DNA from: Membranipora membranacea
Taxonomy: Eukaryota; Bryozoa; Gymnolaemata; Cheilostomatida; Membraniporidae
NCBI GenBank assembly: GCA_914767715.1
Contig: OU612073.1
Location: 5,952,001 to 6,016,000 of the forward strand
DNA length: 64,000 nt
Direction of reading: 5' to 3'
Shown piece by piece: positions 35,225 to 46,967 of this stretch; position 1 is the stretch's first letter; each line of letters opens with the position of its first letter. The position numbers and the translations under genes are program-made. Under the pieces are notes generated by a model. It worked only from the letters and a program-made list of their open reading frames with translations, made no database searches and was not told the origin of the DNA.

Positions 35225-36784
35225 ATGCCGGGACCTGCAGATAACAATATCCAACAGCCATGATAATTCTAGTACTTCAGACGACACAGATGAAAGTAAC
35301 ACCCCAAGCGAAGAAGAGGGAAGGATTGACACAGATGAGTTAGAAACATCAGATGAAGAAGTCAACTACCCCATCCAGGAAACGGTGAGTAGAGCAAGTG
35401 CAAAGGGGTTGTGAGTTGGCAGGTACAGTCAAGTTGGGTTTTGAGACACCCGTTGTCCACTTCGGACTATAGAAAATGTTGAAAGTTTCAGTTTTGCTAC
35501 GGCTAATACCATCAATTAGGTGTTAGCATCTATCATCATATAATAAACCATTAGAAACCTATTATTATAAACTCTGTAGTTATTATCGGTCTCTATCTAG
35601 CTTAACTTGGGCTTTCCTATCAGTATATACCTCCACGTCAGTTTCTAAATGTCAGTCATTGGATCTAGCTAAAGATCTTGAGGGTGTTTCAATTCCAAAG
35701 TGTCTGAGCGACTGTCCGAAAACTAAAGTTGTTATAATAAGAGAATTGAGCGATCCCAGAATAACATTTTAGACTGATCATTTTCTGGTTCATGATTTGT
35801 GTTCCATCAATCCATTCATCAAACTATCCTAAATTCTTAGATTTAAGTATCCCTGAAAAGGTGGTTTTTAAGTTCATCATTGTTGAGGGAGAGCTTGTGC
35901 TTTTTTATTTGCAGGGTGTCAGGCACAGATATTTGATTGCGGATCAAGCGGATCATAGTGACGATGAGTTTATGGAGGCTCTCGATCATATTGATGCTCT
36001 CAATGATGACAGGGAGTTTATCTATGCACCTGAAGATGACAGAGTTGAGCTTAACATGGATTCTGAAACTATGCACCAGGCAAGACCAACAACTGATGAG
36101 GATAACCAAGAATGCTTTATATTAGTATTGACACAGGTAGTGTGGCTGATTTCCCTTGCCACGACGAAGAGAAAAGAGCACGCACTCGTTTCACATGATG
36201 AAGAGTACATGCTTAAACTCATTGACAGGATAAATGTTGAAACTGGGCTGATAATTGTTGGAGCCAGATACTTATATTATGATTGTTATTCAACTTTTCG
36301 GAACTCACTGTTCAAACCACAGCCACAGACGATTTTGTTGTACATTTGCTTCATTTTGGAGGTGTCACAACACTTCATAGACTTGGAAGTTTTTGCTAGC
36401 CCATTGATTAACCTTATTATCTATTGGAGCCAAACAATAATGTTTTATCGGTCTCTAGCCAGATCGCTACGAGAATTGGATGGTGTTTCTATTCAGACAT
36501 TTCAGCCTTTGCATATGATTTCACAGCTAGTAGTTGGCCTGCTTTTTTATGCCGAAACAACAGAGCTACCTGGTAGTTTTTTAGCCAAGGGCGAAGCATT
36601 GTACTTGGTGGCTGTGCTAGCTTTTCTGGTTAAATTGATGGGATTGTGGTTTTGCATGCAAATATTTTTAGAAATTTATGACGAATATTTTAAAATTAAA
36701 CTTGGGTTCCCTTCAGGTTTTCCCGTCGGCTGGCGCCTGGTAGGCCTACTTATTTCAAGTCAATGTGAGAGATTGGTGAGGTAA
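35225..36784 (+). pseudogene. Multi-pass membrane protein gene of unknown family, probably frameshifted
   Basis: Two exons are visible: 35225-35384, ending at a good GTGAGT donor, and 35915-36784, after a TTTGCAG acceptor. The first part is highly acidic (for example SSTSDDTDESNTPSEEEG). The second begins VRHRYLIADQADHSDDEF, stays acidic for about 60 residues and then has roughly five hydrophobic segments (such as FILVLTQVVWLISLA, MISQLVVGLLFYAE and ALYLVAVLAFLVKLMGLWF). The ATG at 35225 hits a stop after 12 codons. The related fragment at 33241 has two extra bases (CCATATGAT against CCATGAT) that would keep this frame open, so a 2-bp deletion here is likely. Alternatively the exon begins at 35241 after CTGCAG and an upstream start exon was missed. 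The frame ends right beside a LINE insertion. I do not recognise the family. Confidence 0.38.
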
Positions 36785-36796
36785 CAAATGAGAACA

Positions 36797-37690
36797 GATG
36801 ATGATGATGTGTTTATTTGTCTCATCAATTAGAGAAATAAAATGCTTCATGTGAGTGCTCTCTTGTTAAAGTATGGACGGTAAAAATAAATGGATAAAAA
36901 TTCACATAAAAAGTTTACTTTTTTGAAAAAACGCTATTTAGATAGTGAACACAGTTAGCTCTAAAACAAAGTTTGCGAAGGTTTACTCTGTACCGGATGG
37001 TGGAATATCGGCCTGATGGGCATTGAGTAAATGTCAACATGGGAGTTTGTTCGGTTGCCACCATGCGAAGACTCTTTGTAGCGAGTTTGTTGTGGTAGAG
37101 ATCGGCTACTGCGGTGAAGGTGATATCTCCTACGAGGCGACCTGCTGAGCGCACCACTCGCTGTAGATGTTTTTTAGAGTCTGCACTAAGATGAGAATAT
37201 ATCACTACTAGATGATAGAGTAGGATGCTTTCGATGAAGGATTTGTAGCATGATGTAATCAATCTGGTATCTATTCCCAGATGATACAGCTTGCTCATAA
37301 TGTGAAGTCGAGTTCTAGCTTTCTTTACAGTTCGGTTGGCAGAGGCTGTAAAGTCAAGTTTAGTAGTTAGCGTAGTACCAAGATACACGAACTCCGTTAC
37401 TTGATCGATCGGGGAACCATTTATTACCAGCTGTTGTGTGGTCGGGTTATCCCGTGCATTGCTGAAAACCAGTTCTTTGGTCTTCTTTGAGTTAAGAAGC
37501 AGGTCATGTTCGCAGCACCAAGCATATAGATGATCTGCTTCTTGTTGGAGACACGATGGCTGGGTACTCGTGAGAAACTCTAGTATGACTGTGTCATCAG
37601 CATATTTGAGGATTTCGGTATTGGAGTTGAGTGTTGGCATACTGGATACATAGAATGAGAAAAGTAGCGGACTGAATTATCTTTCTACTC
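36797..37690 (-). mobile_element. 5'-truncated non-LTR retrotransposon (LINE), reverse transcriptase C-terminal part
   Basis: On the minus strand, an open frame from about 37676 to 36915 starts inside the reverse transcriptase at FSPLLFSFYVSSMP. It continues through the catalytic YADD box (LKYADDTVILEF), WCCEHDLLLNSKKTKELVF, and thumb-like sequence with VYLGTTL, and ends with a typical arginine- and cysteine-bearing C-terminus. The 3' UTR contains AATAAA and ends in a short (CAT/ATC)n tail at 36798-36811. The endonuclease and most of the polymerase are missing, as expected for incomplete reverse transcription. The jockey/CR1-like group is the best guess. It cannot move on its own. Confidence 0.88.
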
Positions 37691-39093
37691 AACCATCATT
37701 ATGACTATGGACAATCATAAATATTAACTTTATAGTAGAAGAAAATGGTATATGAATCTCTTGTACGTACTATGATTTTGTCAGATCAAGGAATACATTC
37801 ACCAAATTATGTTGATGAAAATAAAAGTATTATACAAAATTTATATCTATAAATGTATTATGTGAATTATGTGTATTATGTGTTCCCCTGTTCCTCTGTT
37901 GTCTTTATAAATAAATTAGTTTAAATATAGCTGACATTCAACATACTCAAATAAAATGACTTGTGAGATGATGCTAGTTACACCATCGATGCCGCATTAA
38001 AAAATAAACTTTGTATATCTTGACAATTGAGAATCTCTCGAACTTCCAATCCCAAATTCACAATCAAATCCAAAGTCAATAGTTTTTTTGATTGTAATAC
38101 AGCCTCATGTATGATCTAACATTTTCATGCGCTAGTTGTGTACAGTAACCTAGAGGACATCTATTTGATAGATCGTGTGACATATGCCTGTGCTGCAAGA
38201 GTCACTGCCATTTTGTGCCAACAGTAAGTTTGCAATTTATAGGCAGGTATTGTTACGAGATTTAATGAGCTCAAAGATGTGCTCCCACCATGTATAGTTT
38301 TAGAATAAGTTTGTTCCCACTGTCAATGCAGAGAGATATTGGCTAAGCAGTGTATCAGGCTGCTGGGCGGCGCCTCCTCGATACACAACTTTTGCAATAG
38401 CCCTCAGCCACCACAGAGGGAACAAACTTGTTCTAGTATAGTATTGTGTCTTAATTGAGTTGTGATTCTCTGATATTGCCCGCTAAAATGATGCAGTTAT
38501 GAAAAACCAAACATCACAGTGTGTTGATCTGAATATTCAAAGGAATTAATGTCTTTATATAAATAGATTATAATAAATGGGAACAGAACGCCATGAAACA
38601 CAAAATATGTGTAGCAGTAGGTACTATGTAGCGGAAACAATAAAAACAACATTTGAATTCAATGAAAATAGTTACATATTACATCAAATGGTTCAGGCTG
38701 TTACGAGCTAATGTGTTGGTTCATTTGCAATACAACCAATCAGAGCCAACGAATTGGCTAGATGTTACTGGAATAAAAAAAGGAGCACTACTAACTGTAT
38801 CAAATACATTATGATGGTGTTTTAAGGGAAATTCTTAGCCTGTCTTGACAAGCTAGTTGAGGCGTCTAGGTGAGTTCATTATTCATACAGTCAGATTCAT
38901 CAAGTGAATTGATCAAAGATGATTATGTGATTTAAAAATACTTTTGCCTGCGACAAATATCTAATAGTAAGAATAATCACAAGTTCTGCTTTGGTGTGTG
39001 CAACATCCTAATCTCAAACTATCGCGTTGTACTTCTGGTCGCAGTCTAATGCACAAAATGTCACCAGTCCTGAAATTAATTATATTCAGCCAT
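37691..39093. other. Spacer between the LINE fragment and the TSG101 stop codon
   Basis: AT-rich sequence containing the 38301-38435 element. The TSG101 3' UTR must lie in its right end, but I found no convincing AATAAA on the minus strand. No gene was seen. Confidence 0.5.
38301..38435. mobile_element. 135-bp MITE-like element with ~18-bp inverted ends
   Basis: The left end TAGAATAAGTTTGTTCCC and the right end GGGAACAAACTTGTTCTA are inverted repeats with one mismatch. GTATAG lies on both sides and may be a target duplication. The interior contains GCTGCTGGGCGGCGCC and is non-coding. Confidence 0.65.
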
Positions 39094-42000
39094 TTAGCTG
39101 TAAACATCGGAAAGTCCGGCCTTTTCTCTGCATCGCTGCATTAAGGCTCTCAGCATAAACTGTTTCCTAGACAAGTCTCGTACTTTCTGCAAAACAAGAT
39201 ACATGAGCAATACATTACGATGAGCCTGGGTGATTTAGGATTTATCCTCTCTATGTTGTGACCACACAACTCCCAATTAGATCATCTGATTTTCTTTTTA
39301 TGTATTTATTATTGCTACTTAAATTAGTAAAATTAAGAGCAATCAAAGGTGAGGCTTTTTTTTTACTCTTATCCATCTTAAGACTAAAAAAATCTATTTT
39401 AAGTTTTTTGATTTGACTCAAAACTGTTTTAAAACTTGATGAGCATAAAGGTGTCCTAATTAATATTGGACAAACATCAATATCATCGGATACAACACGA
39501 TCAGACAGTTGAATTCGAAAAAAAAAAATTTTGAAGCCTAACGAAACACTTCTCACCTTAAGATATATTTCTATACCGATAACTTCTCGTCTGAGAGCGT
39601 CCCCCAGTATATATAGTGTATCCTCTATCGCCTGCTCCTCCGAGAAGCACTGAAGTAGCTGTCTGTATAAAGGGGCGGTCGTCTCTATCGCCTCCTCAGG
39701 GGGTGGAGTCTCCCCCTGTTTGCTCTTCTCAATCTCCTCCTTTAGCTGCGGGATTCTGCTGTCTAATATCGATGTAGTCTGTTCTAATTCAGTCTGAGAA
39801 GAGAGGAGTGAAATGACAGCAGTTGAAAGAGTGAAATAAGATTTGAAAAAGTCAAATTTTTTTTAGATGTAAGACAGGCCAGGAAGGATTTACCGTTTGG
39901 AGACACCCAGGCTCGTTGGGACACTTTTCAGGAATATGCAATAATATATAAATGTTTATGTTCATGCATGCCAAGCAAACTTTTTGATGATTTGGGTCTT
40001 TACGGCTGTTTCAGGGGATTGCAAGAAGTATGTTTGGCGTATATAAGATTTTATACATAGGTAAGATAATCATGACATCAGTGATGTGGTCACATGTTCA
40101 AAATGAGTCACTATCAATGTAATACATGGCTACTGATAAGCTTATCAAGGGTGAAGATTTGCTACCCCTATTGAACTAACGTGTAGGTGAAGGTGCAAGA
40201 CGTCTGTATTATCAGTACCATGAAATTGATTGTAAATTCTTGTACTTGTATCTTTGGCAGGCAGACCCAAAGCCTAAGCAGCAAACGCAATCGCACGGAA
40301 CTTATATATAGGGATATAGGGTATACCAAGTCCATAATGCAACAAGGAATACCTCAGTCATCATCTGGTGATACCTCAAGATTTTGGACAATGCCAGTAG
40401 CACATTGCAACCATGTTTCTCAAATATTAAACATTGTCTTTTCGTAAAACGTTGTGCAGGTATGAAATCCTTTACATCTCCCCTCAAGCTGACTTAGTTT
40501 TTCGACAAGTGAAAATATAAACACTTACAGTCTCCTTCTCTATAGTCTGAGCCATGGTATCCAGCTGACTTTGACCTGCAGACAAATCTTCTTGTGTCTT
40601 CCTCAACACCTCCATTTCCACCTGCAATCACAACGATTGAAAATTATCAATTTTGAAACCGGCCACGGATGTGAACTTTGTGTTGTAATATAATCGGTTG
40701 TAGTTTAGATGGTAAGAAGTGTTTTGGATCATTTGAAATAATTGATCTCTCTGTCCATCGATCGGATGTGACAACTGAGTTTGTATAACATTTCAACCGG
40801 CAGTATATATCATTTCAATAATGAAATGTATTCCGCATAGTGCCAAAAAAGAGGAAAAGGTAAAAACAGAAAGGCATAACTGTTGTCGATATGAGAATTA
40901 TTTTAATCTGCTTATAACAAAGAAAAATATATCATTATTTTTCATATCTATCCTTTTAGTTGGATCAAATTTATATCTATTTTTTTATTTCTTTACTATC
41001 TTAGATGAGATATATCAGCATAGTATATAAACATATCTTACATTATGTGTCTGGAAGACATCTTTGACTTTGCGCCTCATTTTATCTTGTACGGCAGTTA
41101 AGAGTGACTGCTTCATTTGATCATCTGATATTTCGAATCTGTTCTGTCGTTCAGGCATCGACTGCTGATTGGCTAAAACGATGATAAGCAAAATTAGAAC
41201 ATGTTCGAATTATGCATTTGCTTGCGAGGAACGTTTCTATAAGAAGTAAGAACTTGGTAGTTGGTTCAGAACGTCCTTCTGCTCACATCTGGCAAGGTAC
41301 TGTGAATTGCCATGACCGAAAATTTGAGATATACTAAGCGTGAGAAAAGTTTATTCAAATAAACTGGGTGCGCATAGAAGAAAAAGATAAGGAGTTATCC
41401 TCTTGTTCGTACACTGTTGACCATAATAAACACACTAGTTACCCTAAAGGATTAAAGCTAATTAAGCTAGCAAAAAATGTTCACTTGCTATGGTCGAAGT
41501 ATATTTAAAGTCATGAGGATGAGAAAAAATATGCCAGTCATAAATTTCACTATTTCAAGCTTGCCCGAAATGGCGGACTTTTCCTCCTAACAATCCTCAG
41601 CTCCTCTAGGTTAATTTTCTTGTATCTAATTCACAAAGTACCATTACACACTTACCTGATACAGCTGGATTGGTGTAAGTCGTGGTTGATGGATAAGGAG
41701 AGTAAGTATTAGTAGTAGTGTAAGGTGTACTGGTATGTGTGCTGGTATGTGGTGTAGGGTAGGGTGGGTTTGAATGACTTGCACCTAGTCAAAGAAACAA
41801 AAATAACTTCTTCAAAATGGGATTTAGAAAATAGATAATAAATGTCCCAGCCATAACATATTCAATACAGTGGATAAGAACACACAATGCTTCAGAGAAA
41901 GAATAATGCTCAGAAACTAGGTGTACAGATAGCAAGGTGTTATCGGAAAATACTCGTCATGGGAACAGCAAGTCCAGGTGTCGACAAGAAAACAATGCAA

Positions 42001-45000
42001 AAAACAATTGTCTGAATGTTCCCCTATTCTCAATATAGTGTATATAATAGGTAAAAGCCGACTTGTTCCACTGTAATAAAATTGATTATTAATAATCAGT
42101 GTAAAATCCCATACCCAGTTGAGAGCTACTGCGTATGAGATTTTACATTGATTATTAATTATATTAGAATGGTACAAGTCCGCTTTTACATAATATAATA
42201 GACAATATTATATAATACATTTTAATGTATCATAAAGCTCACCTGGGTTTGGATAGGGAGTAGAACTATTAGCTGCTGGATACGGTGGGTTACCGTATCC
42301 TGACCCGGTGCCGTACATCCCAGGATATCCCGACCCAGCACCATGGTGGCCTGGAGCAGCTGGATAGGGGGTGCTGCCAGTAGCTTGTGGGGGTGTGGGT
42401 CCGTATGGATTATACCCTGTTACAAAACAGAATAGCAGCGTAATTGGATTTCAAACATTCCATTTAAATTATAAAAAGAGTCTCACCAGCAATGATGATT
42501 AAGTTCATTGGACTGAATGTCAAGTTCTTATGTGCTCAATACATGGGTAAAATATTACTGTAATTTACTATGAACTTGCAACTTATAATTTAGTTTACAA
42601 CATACACATGGCAAGGGTCATGACTCTAGGGTTCATTCACACAAAAGCTTTGACCTATAAAACTCATGCATCAACTAATTCTAAGTCTATTGCTAGAACT
42701 TCAACTTGGGGTTTGCTTGTAGTTGCATTCCATATGTCGTACATGTTTAAGAGTAAACCTACCAGAATGCTGCGGATAGCCTGAGTTTGTAGATGAATTA
42801 TAGTTTGGAGGTTGGGGCGGGTAGTTTGTTGTGCTATTTGGTTGGTAGGGAGTGGGCATACCGCCTCCACCAGCTAAAACAAAATAATAAACCATGCATG
42901 ACAACAGCAATCACAAAGAAAGCAAACGCACAACAAATACATATCAACTCAAAATCTACATTCTAGAGGGGTCAATCTAAGTGGTATAGACATGTACGAA
43001 CAAATTTGAATTTCGGATAGTAAATGTCCCAAAGTGATAATGTGGGTTTGTATTCATTGAATATGATCTACGGCTACGCAATCCTTCCATCAAGCTACAT
43101 CAACTAAAACAGCAGGCAACGCAATCAACACAATGATTACATGCAAACTGAATATAAAGCACATTCACAAAAGGGTTCTGTGTTTCTTGATTCAAGTTTG
43201 ACAACGCCCGAGTATTAGACAAATTGAAGTGATTTGAAATTGAAAGGCAATGGTAAAAATCAGCAGGGCTTTACTATATGGAGGTTGAGCCAGTTTTCCT
43301 GCATTTGGGTTTGCTCCCCGACCACTGAGAAGCCACTGGCAAAAAATCTGCCTGTGGTTAATCAGGGAGGGGGAAGCAATTCCTAATGCAGGCAAGCTGG
43401 ATGAAACTTGGTCTAGGCTGTCTTTGTATAGTCTGGTGAGGATTTGTTAGTTGTAATGTTTAAACAACAACAATAGTAGAGCGGACAATGGAAATTAGTA
43501 CTTACAGACAGGGTAGGGTGTGTGCCCTGTTGGTTGAGCTGATGGTTGGGCCGCCGACCGTTGTGGTATTGCTTGAGCTGGTTGGTTCTTAGGCTTTCCG
43601 AATACAGGAGGCGACTCACCAAACTGCATACATAACATCGATATCAATGTGGTCATATCTGAACTACCCTGTAAATATACACAATAGTGCAATTACACAA
43701 GCTGCATCAGAATAGTAAACAGATAACTCCTTAGCACTTCTTTACACTTATTGGATCAAGGTGCCTCTAGAAACACATTCTCTTGAAACATTTTAAGTCT
43801 GACCTCAAGTGTGACAGTACATTCCTAGACCAAGTTTGATCCAGTTTGCCTGCATATGGAGTTGCTCCCCCTCTGTGTCAAGCCACGCTGCAGCCTGGCC
43901 AGTGGAAGGGGGGCAACTAGTATGCAGGCAAACTGGATCAAACCTGTGACAAGACATTCCAGTTACTTTAACTTCAGTGACTGTGCACATTTCACCACTT
44001 AGCTAGAAGTATGAAAGATTATATTGGATATCAGATCAAAGGTTCTTAACACACAAAAAAAAGAATTGATGACACATTAATCCCCAAGTAATTGTTGTGA
44101 ATCGTTTTGTACTATACTAGGCTTCCAGCTCCAGAAGAATGATCTCCCAATAAACATATAATTACTATATAACTTCTATTTGTTTATGAAGCTACCAGAA
44201 CATGGATAGATGGATTTATTACAATCACTTACAAACAAGCCATGAAATTCGGTGTAGACAGGTTAGGTTTCAGGTCTCTGTTGTAAAAAAAGAACATATT
44301 TTCTAACTTACCTGTCTCCATTCTCTCAGATAAGGTATTTGCACAGTTCCATTAGCTTCTACATGAGGCCCAGCCTTAATGTTCATGGTCGCCGTCGGCT
44401 GTACATAAACCATCGGAGCATTATAAGGGTGCGTCTCGTGTAGCCATATTATTATAGGGATGTTATATGTCTTCGCTGTAACAGAAACACAATGATATAT
44501 AGATAGGACGATTTGGTCTTAGAGAATCCAGGTGTTGACTGTAACAAGACACCAGATTATTATTCTAAAAATCAGAGGAGTTATGTGTTTCTTAGGTCAC
44601 ATTTGATCCAATTTGCCTGCATTCCAGTTGCCCGGGTCCACTGGTAACATCGCGTCTGCGACAATTTGAGACAAACGGAGTAAATTTGGTCTACATGTTT
44701 CTCTGTTTGGAAATGAGAATAACTTGGCATTTAGTTTATAAGACCATAGAACCACACAAAATCAGATTCATTCTTTACTAGCTGATCCAAAAAATCTTAC
44801 CAATAAAATAAACTCTGCAGCTCTACTCTCCCCATTGATGAGGAAAAACTTTATATCAAAGATGCAACATTTTCCTGTACTATCCTATAGATAAGTGAAT
44901 ACATAGACACAAAACGTACTGTAGTACACTGTGTATCATAGCTATGTATGGAATGTTTGCGAGTAATACAGTGTCATCACATAGATCTACTAAGTTTTGT

Positions 45001-46967
45001 TACTAAACTGAAAATAATTGGCCCATTTCTGTCTGCACTTTTATAGTAGCTTCACCCACGCACGCTGACTCATCAAATAACTGTCACAATCAGGGGGGGG
45101 GGGGCTGATAGTGGCAGGCTAAGTTAGTTGAGTGTTTTGGCATTAGCCTGAAATATCTTAAAAACATGGGCCACTGAACACCTCGGAAAACCCCAAAAAT
45201 CATTTGCAAAGATTTTATTGTTGCAACTGATAACTCAATCAACCGGCCTGCAGGACCGGCTAGAAGAGCTCCAACTACTAGCAATGCCTATTTCAGAAAG
45301 ATATAGCCTTGTACCGGAATTTCCATGAGTGCTTTCATTTCAAGCAATTCCATTTACACAGACATACTAAATTGTCTTGGACATGTCAATTATGATGACT
45401 GACCTAAATATTCAGCTGTCAGTTTCAATTTAAACCGTTTCATCTGTCATCCCATAAACATCCAAGTCTGAGATACCAAAATACTACTTATTGCCTAAGT
45501 TGGGCAAACTAAGGAATTCCATATCAAACCAAGCAGACACCACAGTTCAACACCATCTATCATCTCAGCAGTATGCAAATAATAGGCAAACTAATTATGA
45601 TCCACTTCCATAATAATTGATGGGAGGATTTCGTTCAATATTACAGTACAGTATTACAGTATATGTACAGTACCACAACAGACACTGTATTGAACTCAGC
45701 AAGCAGGAACTTATGTTCAGTGACCTTGCACATCTACGATGAGAATTTAAATGTGCATGTGATTGAGTGACTCATGTTAGTCAACTCACCTTTATAGGTG
45801 ATGGGAATAGTACCTTCCAGTGCCACAAGATTCTTACTCTGTCCATTGTTGTAAGCTACAAGTGAAAAAAGATAGTCATGGTGTAAAAATATCATACCAG
45901 CACAAAAATAGATGTTGCAACACTAGCTTAACTGGTGGTTATTGTAAGTACTCTCAGCTTCGCACCGGATCACAGCAAAACAACAAAACAGTAACAACTA
46001 GCGAACTAATCACAGGTTATCAAGAAGTTCACTCTGCAGGAGTAAATATTAGCTAGAGATAAAGTTAGCTAGTTTAAGGGTGACATGATGTTAGCTAGCG
46101 CCAATTTTCACTATTAGGTTTGGAACTCGAATAAAGTTGAGCTTGAGTAAATGTTAGCTAGCCTTTAGTTTATCTATTTCAAATCAGTGAGAAATTAGCC
46201 TCTGTCATGCGGCCACAGCTTTTGGTCCCAAAATCAAAAACCAAGAGCCATGGCCACATGACAAGGCTAATGCGAAATGGAGATAATGTCCTCCGGTACA
46301 TACTTTACAATTAAATTACAAATGCTGCTGACCAAACTATTGACAGTGTTAAGTTGCATTATGGGACAGTATGAAGTCCAGTTAAGTACTTACTGAATGG
46401 TTTCATTCCGGGTCTCAAATCTTTAAAATTAGCCAGAGCAGTTCTGACATCGGTGAAGGCTTGGGCTGAGTGTGGGTACTGGTAAAAAGAAACATAACAG
46501 TTTGTGTAAAACTAGGTATAAATGTATGTAAGATATACATTCTTTATTATTGTAGTTAGCCGAGTTGACAATAATATGATAAACCCTCCTCAAAGTGGAT
46601 GTGTGGATTATGGCATTATGCTTCAAATTCCTCATTTTATGAGAGGGCCAGACAAAAAGTCTATTAAATAATGATTGTGTGCTAGACAAAATTGAAGCAG
46701 AAAATGCCATTTGAACAGATATAAATATATACATAGGCCTTCTAGATCAAGACTGATCCATGATTGCTTGCATTCCAGATTTTTTCTCCCTTTCGACTGA
46801 TAAGCGGCAGATCAATGAAGGGGAGGCAATTCTGAATGCAGGCAAACTGGATTAAACTTGGTCAAAGTACATAAATATCCATAAACTAGCTATAAAAAGT
46901 CCAGTTTAAGGTAATATATACTTACAGATATGAACATGTTACGGATCGCCTGATCGTTCACAGCCAT
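39094..46967 (-). CDS. TSG101: TSG101, ESCRT-I subunit (UEV domain, coiled coil, steadiness box)
   Basis: Twelve exons join in frame: 46967-46926, 46478-46394, 45855-45790, 44475-44312, 43668-43506, 42873-42763, 42416-42243, 41784-41656, 41172-41042, 40621-40529, 39793-39557 and 39186-39094, giving 495 residues. Residues 1-143 are the ubiquitin E2-variant domain (LEGTIPITYK, TYNIPIIIWLHETHPYNAP, IPYLREW, GESPPVF), which binds ubiquitin and P(T/S)AP peptides and lacks the E2 catalytic cysteine. A Pro/Tyr-rich linker (~145-315) is followed by a coiled coil (~325-410) and the C-terminal steadiness box (APLYRQLLQCFSEEQAIEDT, VRDLSRKQFMLRALMQ), which assembles ESCRT-I with VPS28/VPS37. It sorts ubiquitinated cargo at endosomes and helps membrane scission. 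At 495 residues it exceeds the ~390 of the human protein, all from the linker. It is head to head with LTN1. Confidence 0.96.
42052..42189. mobile_element. Fold-back (MITE-like) element in TSG101 intron 7
   Basis: The ends TAAAAGCCGACTTGTTCCA and TGGTACAAGTCCGCTTTTA are inverted. Inside them TTGATTATTAATAATCA, GTAAAAT and GTATG pair with sequence on the other side. The whole 138 bp can fold as one imperfect hairpin. Confidence 0.65.
43281..43416. mobile_element. Fold-back element, copy 1 of a family in TSG101 introns
   Basis: The left end (GAGCCAGTTTTCCTGCAT) and right end (ATGCAGGCAAGCTGGATGAA, then ACTTGGTCTAG) are imperfect inverted repeats matching the clearer copy at 43825-43942. It lies in intron 5. 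Confidence 0.6.
43825..43942. mobile_element. Fold-back element, copy 2 (best preserved)
   Basis: TTTGATCCAGTTTGCCTGCAT at the left is the exact inverse of ATGCAGGCAAACTGGATCAAA at the right; next come GTTGC(T)CCCC and GGGGGCAAC. The interior is about 60 bp and non-coding. It lies in intron 4 of TSG101. Confidence 0.75.
44597..44692. mobile_element. Fold-back element, copy 3 (eroded right end)
   Basis: The left end (TTTGATCCAATTTGCCTGCAT) matches the family closely. The right end is worn down to GAGTAAATTTGGTCTA. It lies in intron 3 of TSG101. Confidence 0.5.
46196..46270. mobile_element. Short fold-back element (GTCATGCGGCCA family), copy A
   Basis: TGTCATGCGGCCA pairs with TGGCCACATGACA across a centre containing TTTTGGTCCCAAAATCAAAA. 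A related copy lies at 53223-53311 in LTN1. This one is in intron 2 of TSG101. Confidence 0.55.
46741..46864. mobile_element. Fold-back element, copy 4
   Basis: The right end ATGCAGGCAAACTGGATTAA followed by ACTTGGTC matches the family well. The left end (CTGATCCATGATTGCTTGCAT) has several changes. It lies in intron 1 of TSG101. Confidence 0.6.

Noticed and set aside
34924-35365. Two minus-strand frames with hydrophobic or Ser-rich composition
   Set aside because: They lie opposite the acidic plus-strand exon, and their composition is the complement of its Asp/Glu/Ser codons.
36915-37640. Possible cellular gene on the minus strand
   Set aside because: The YADD box and the order of reverse transcriptase motifs, plus a truncated 5' end and repeat tail, show a LINE fragment.
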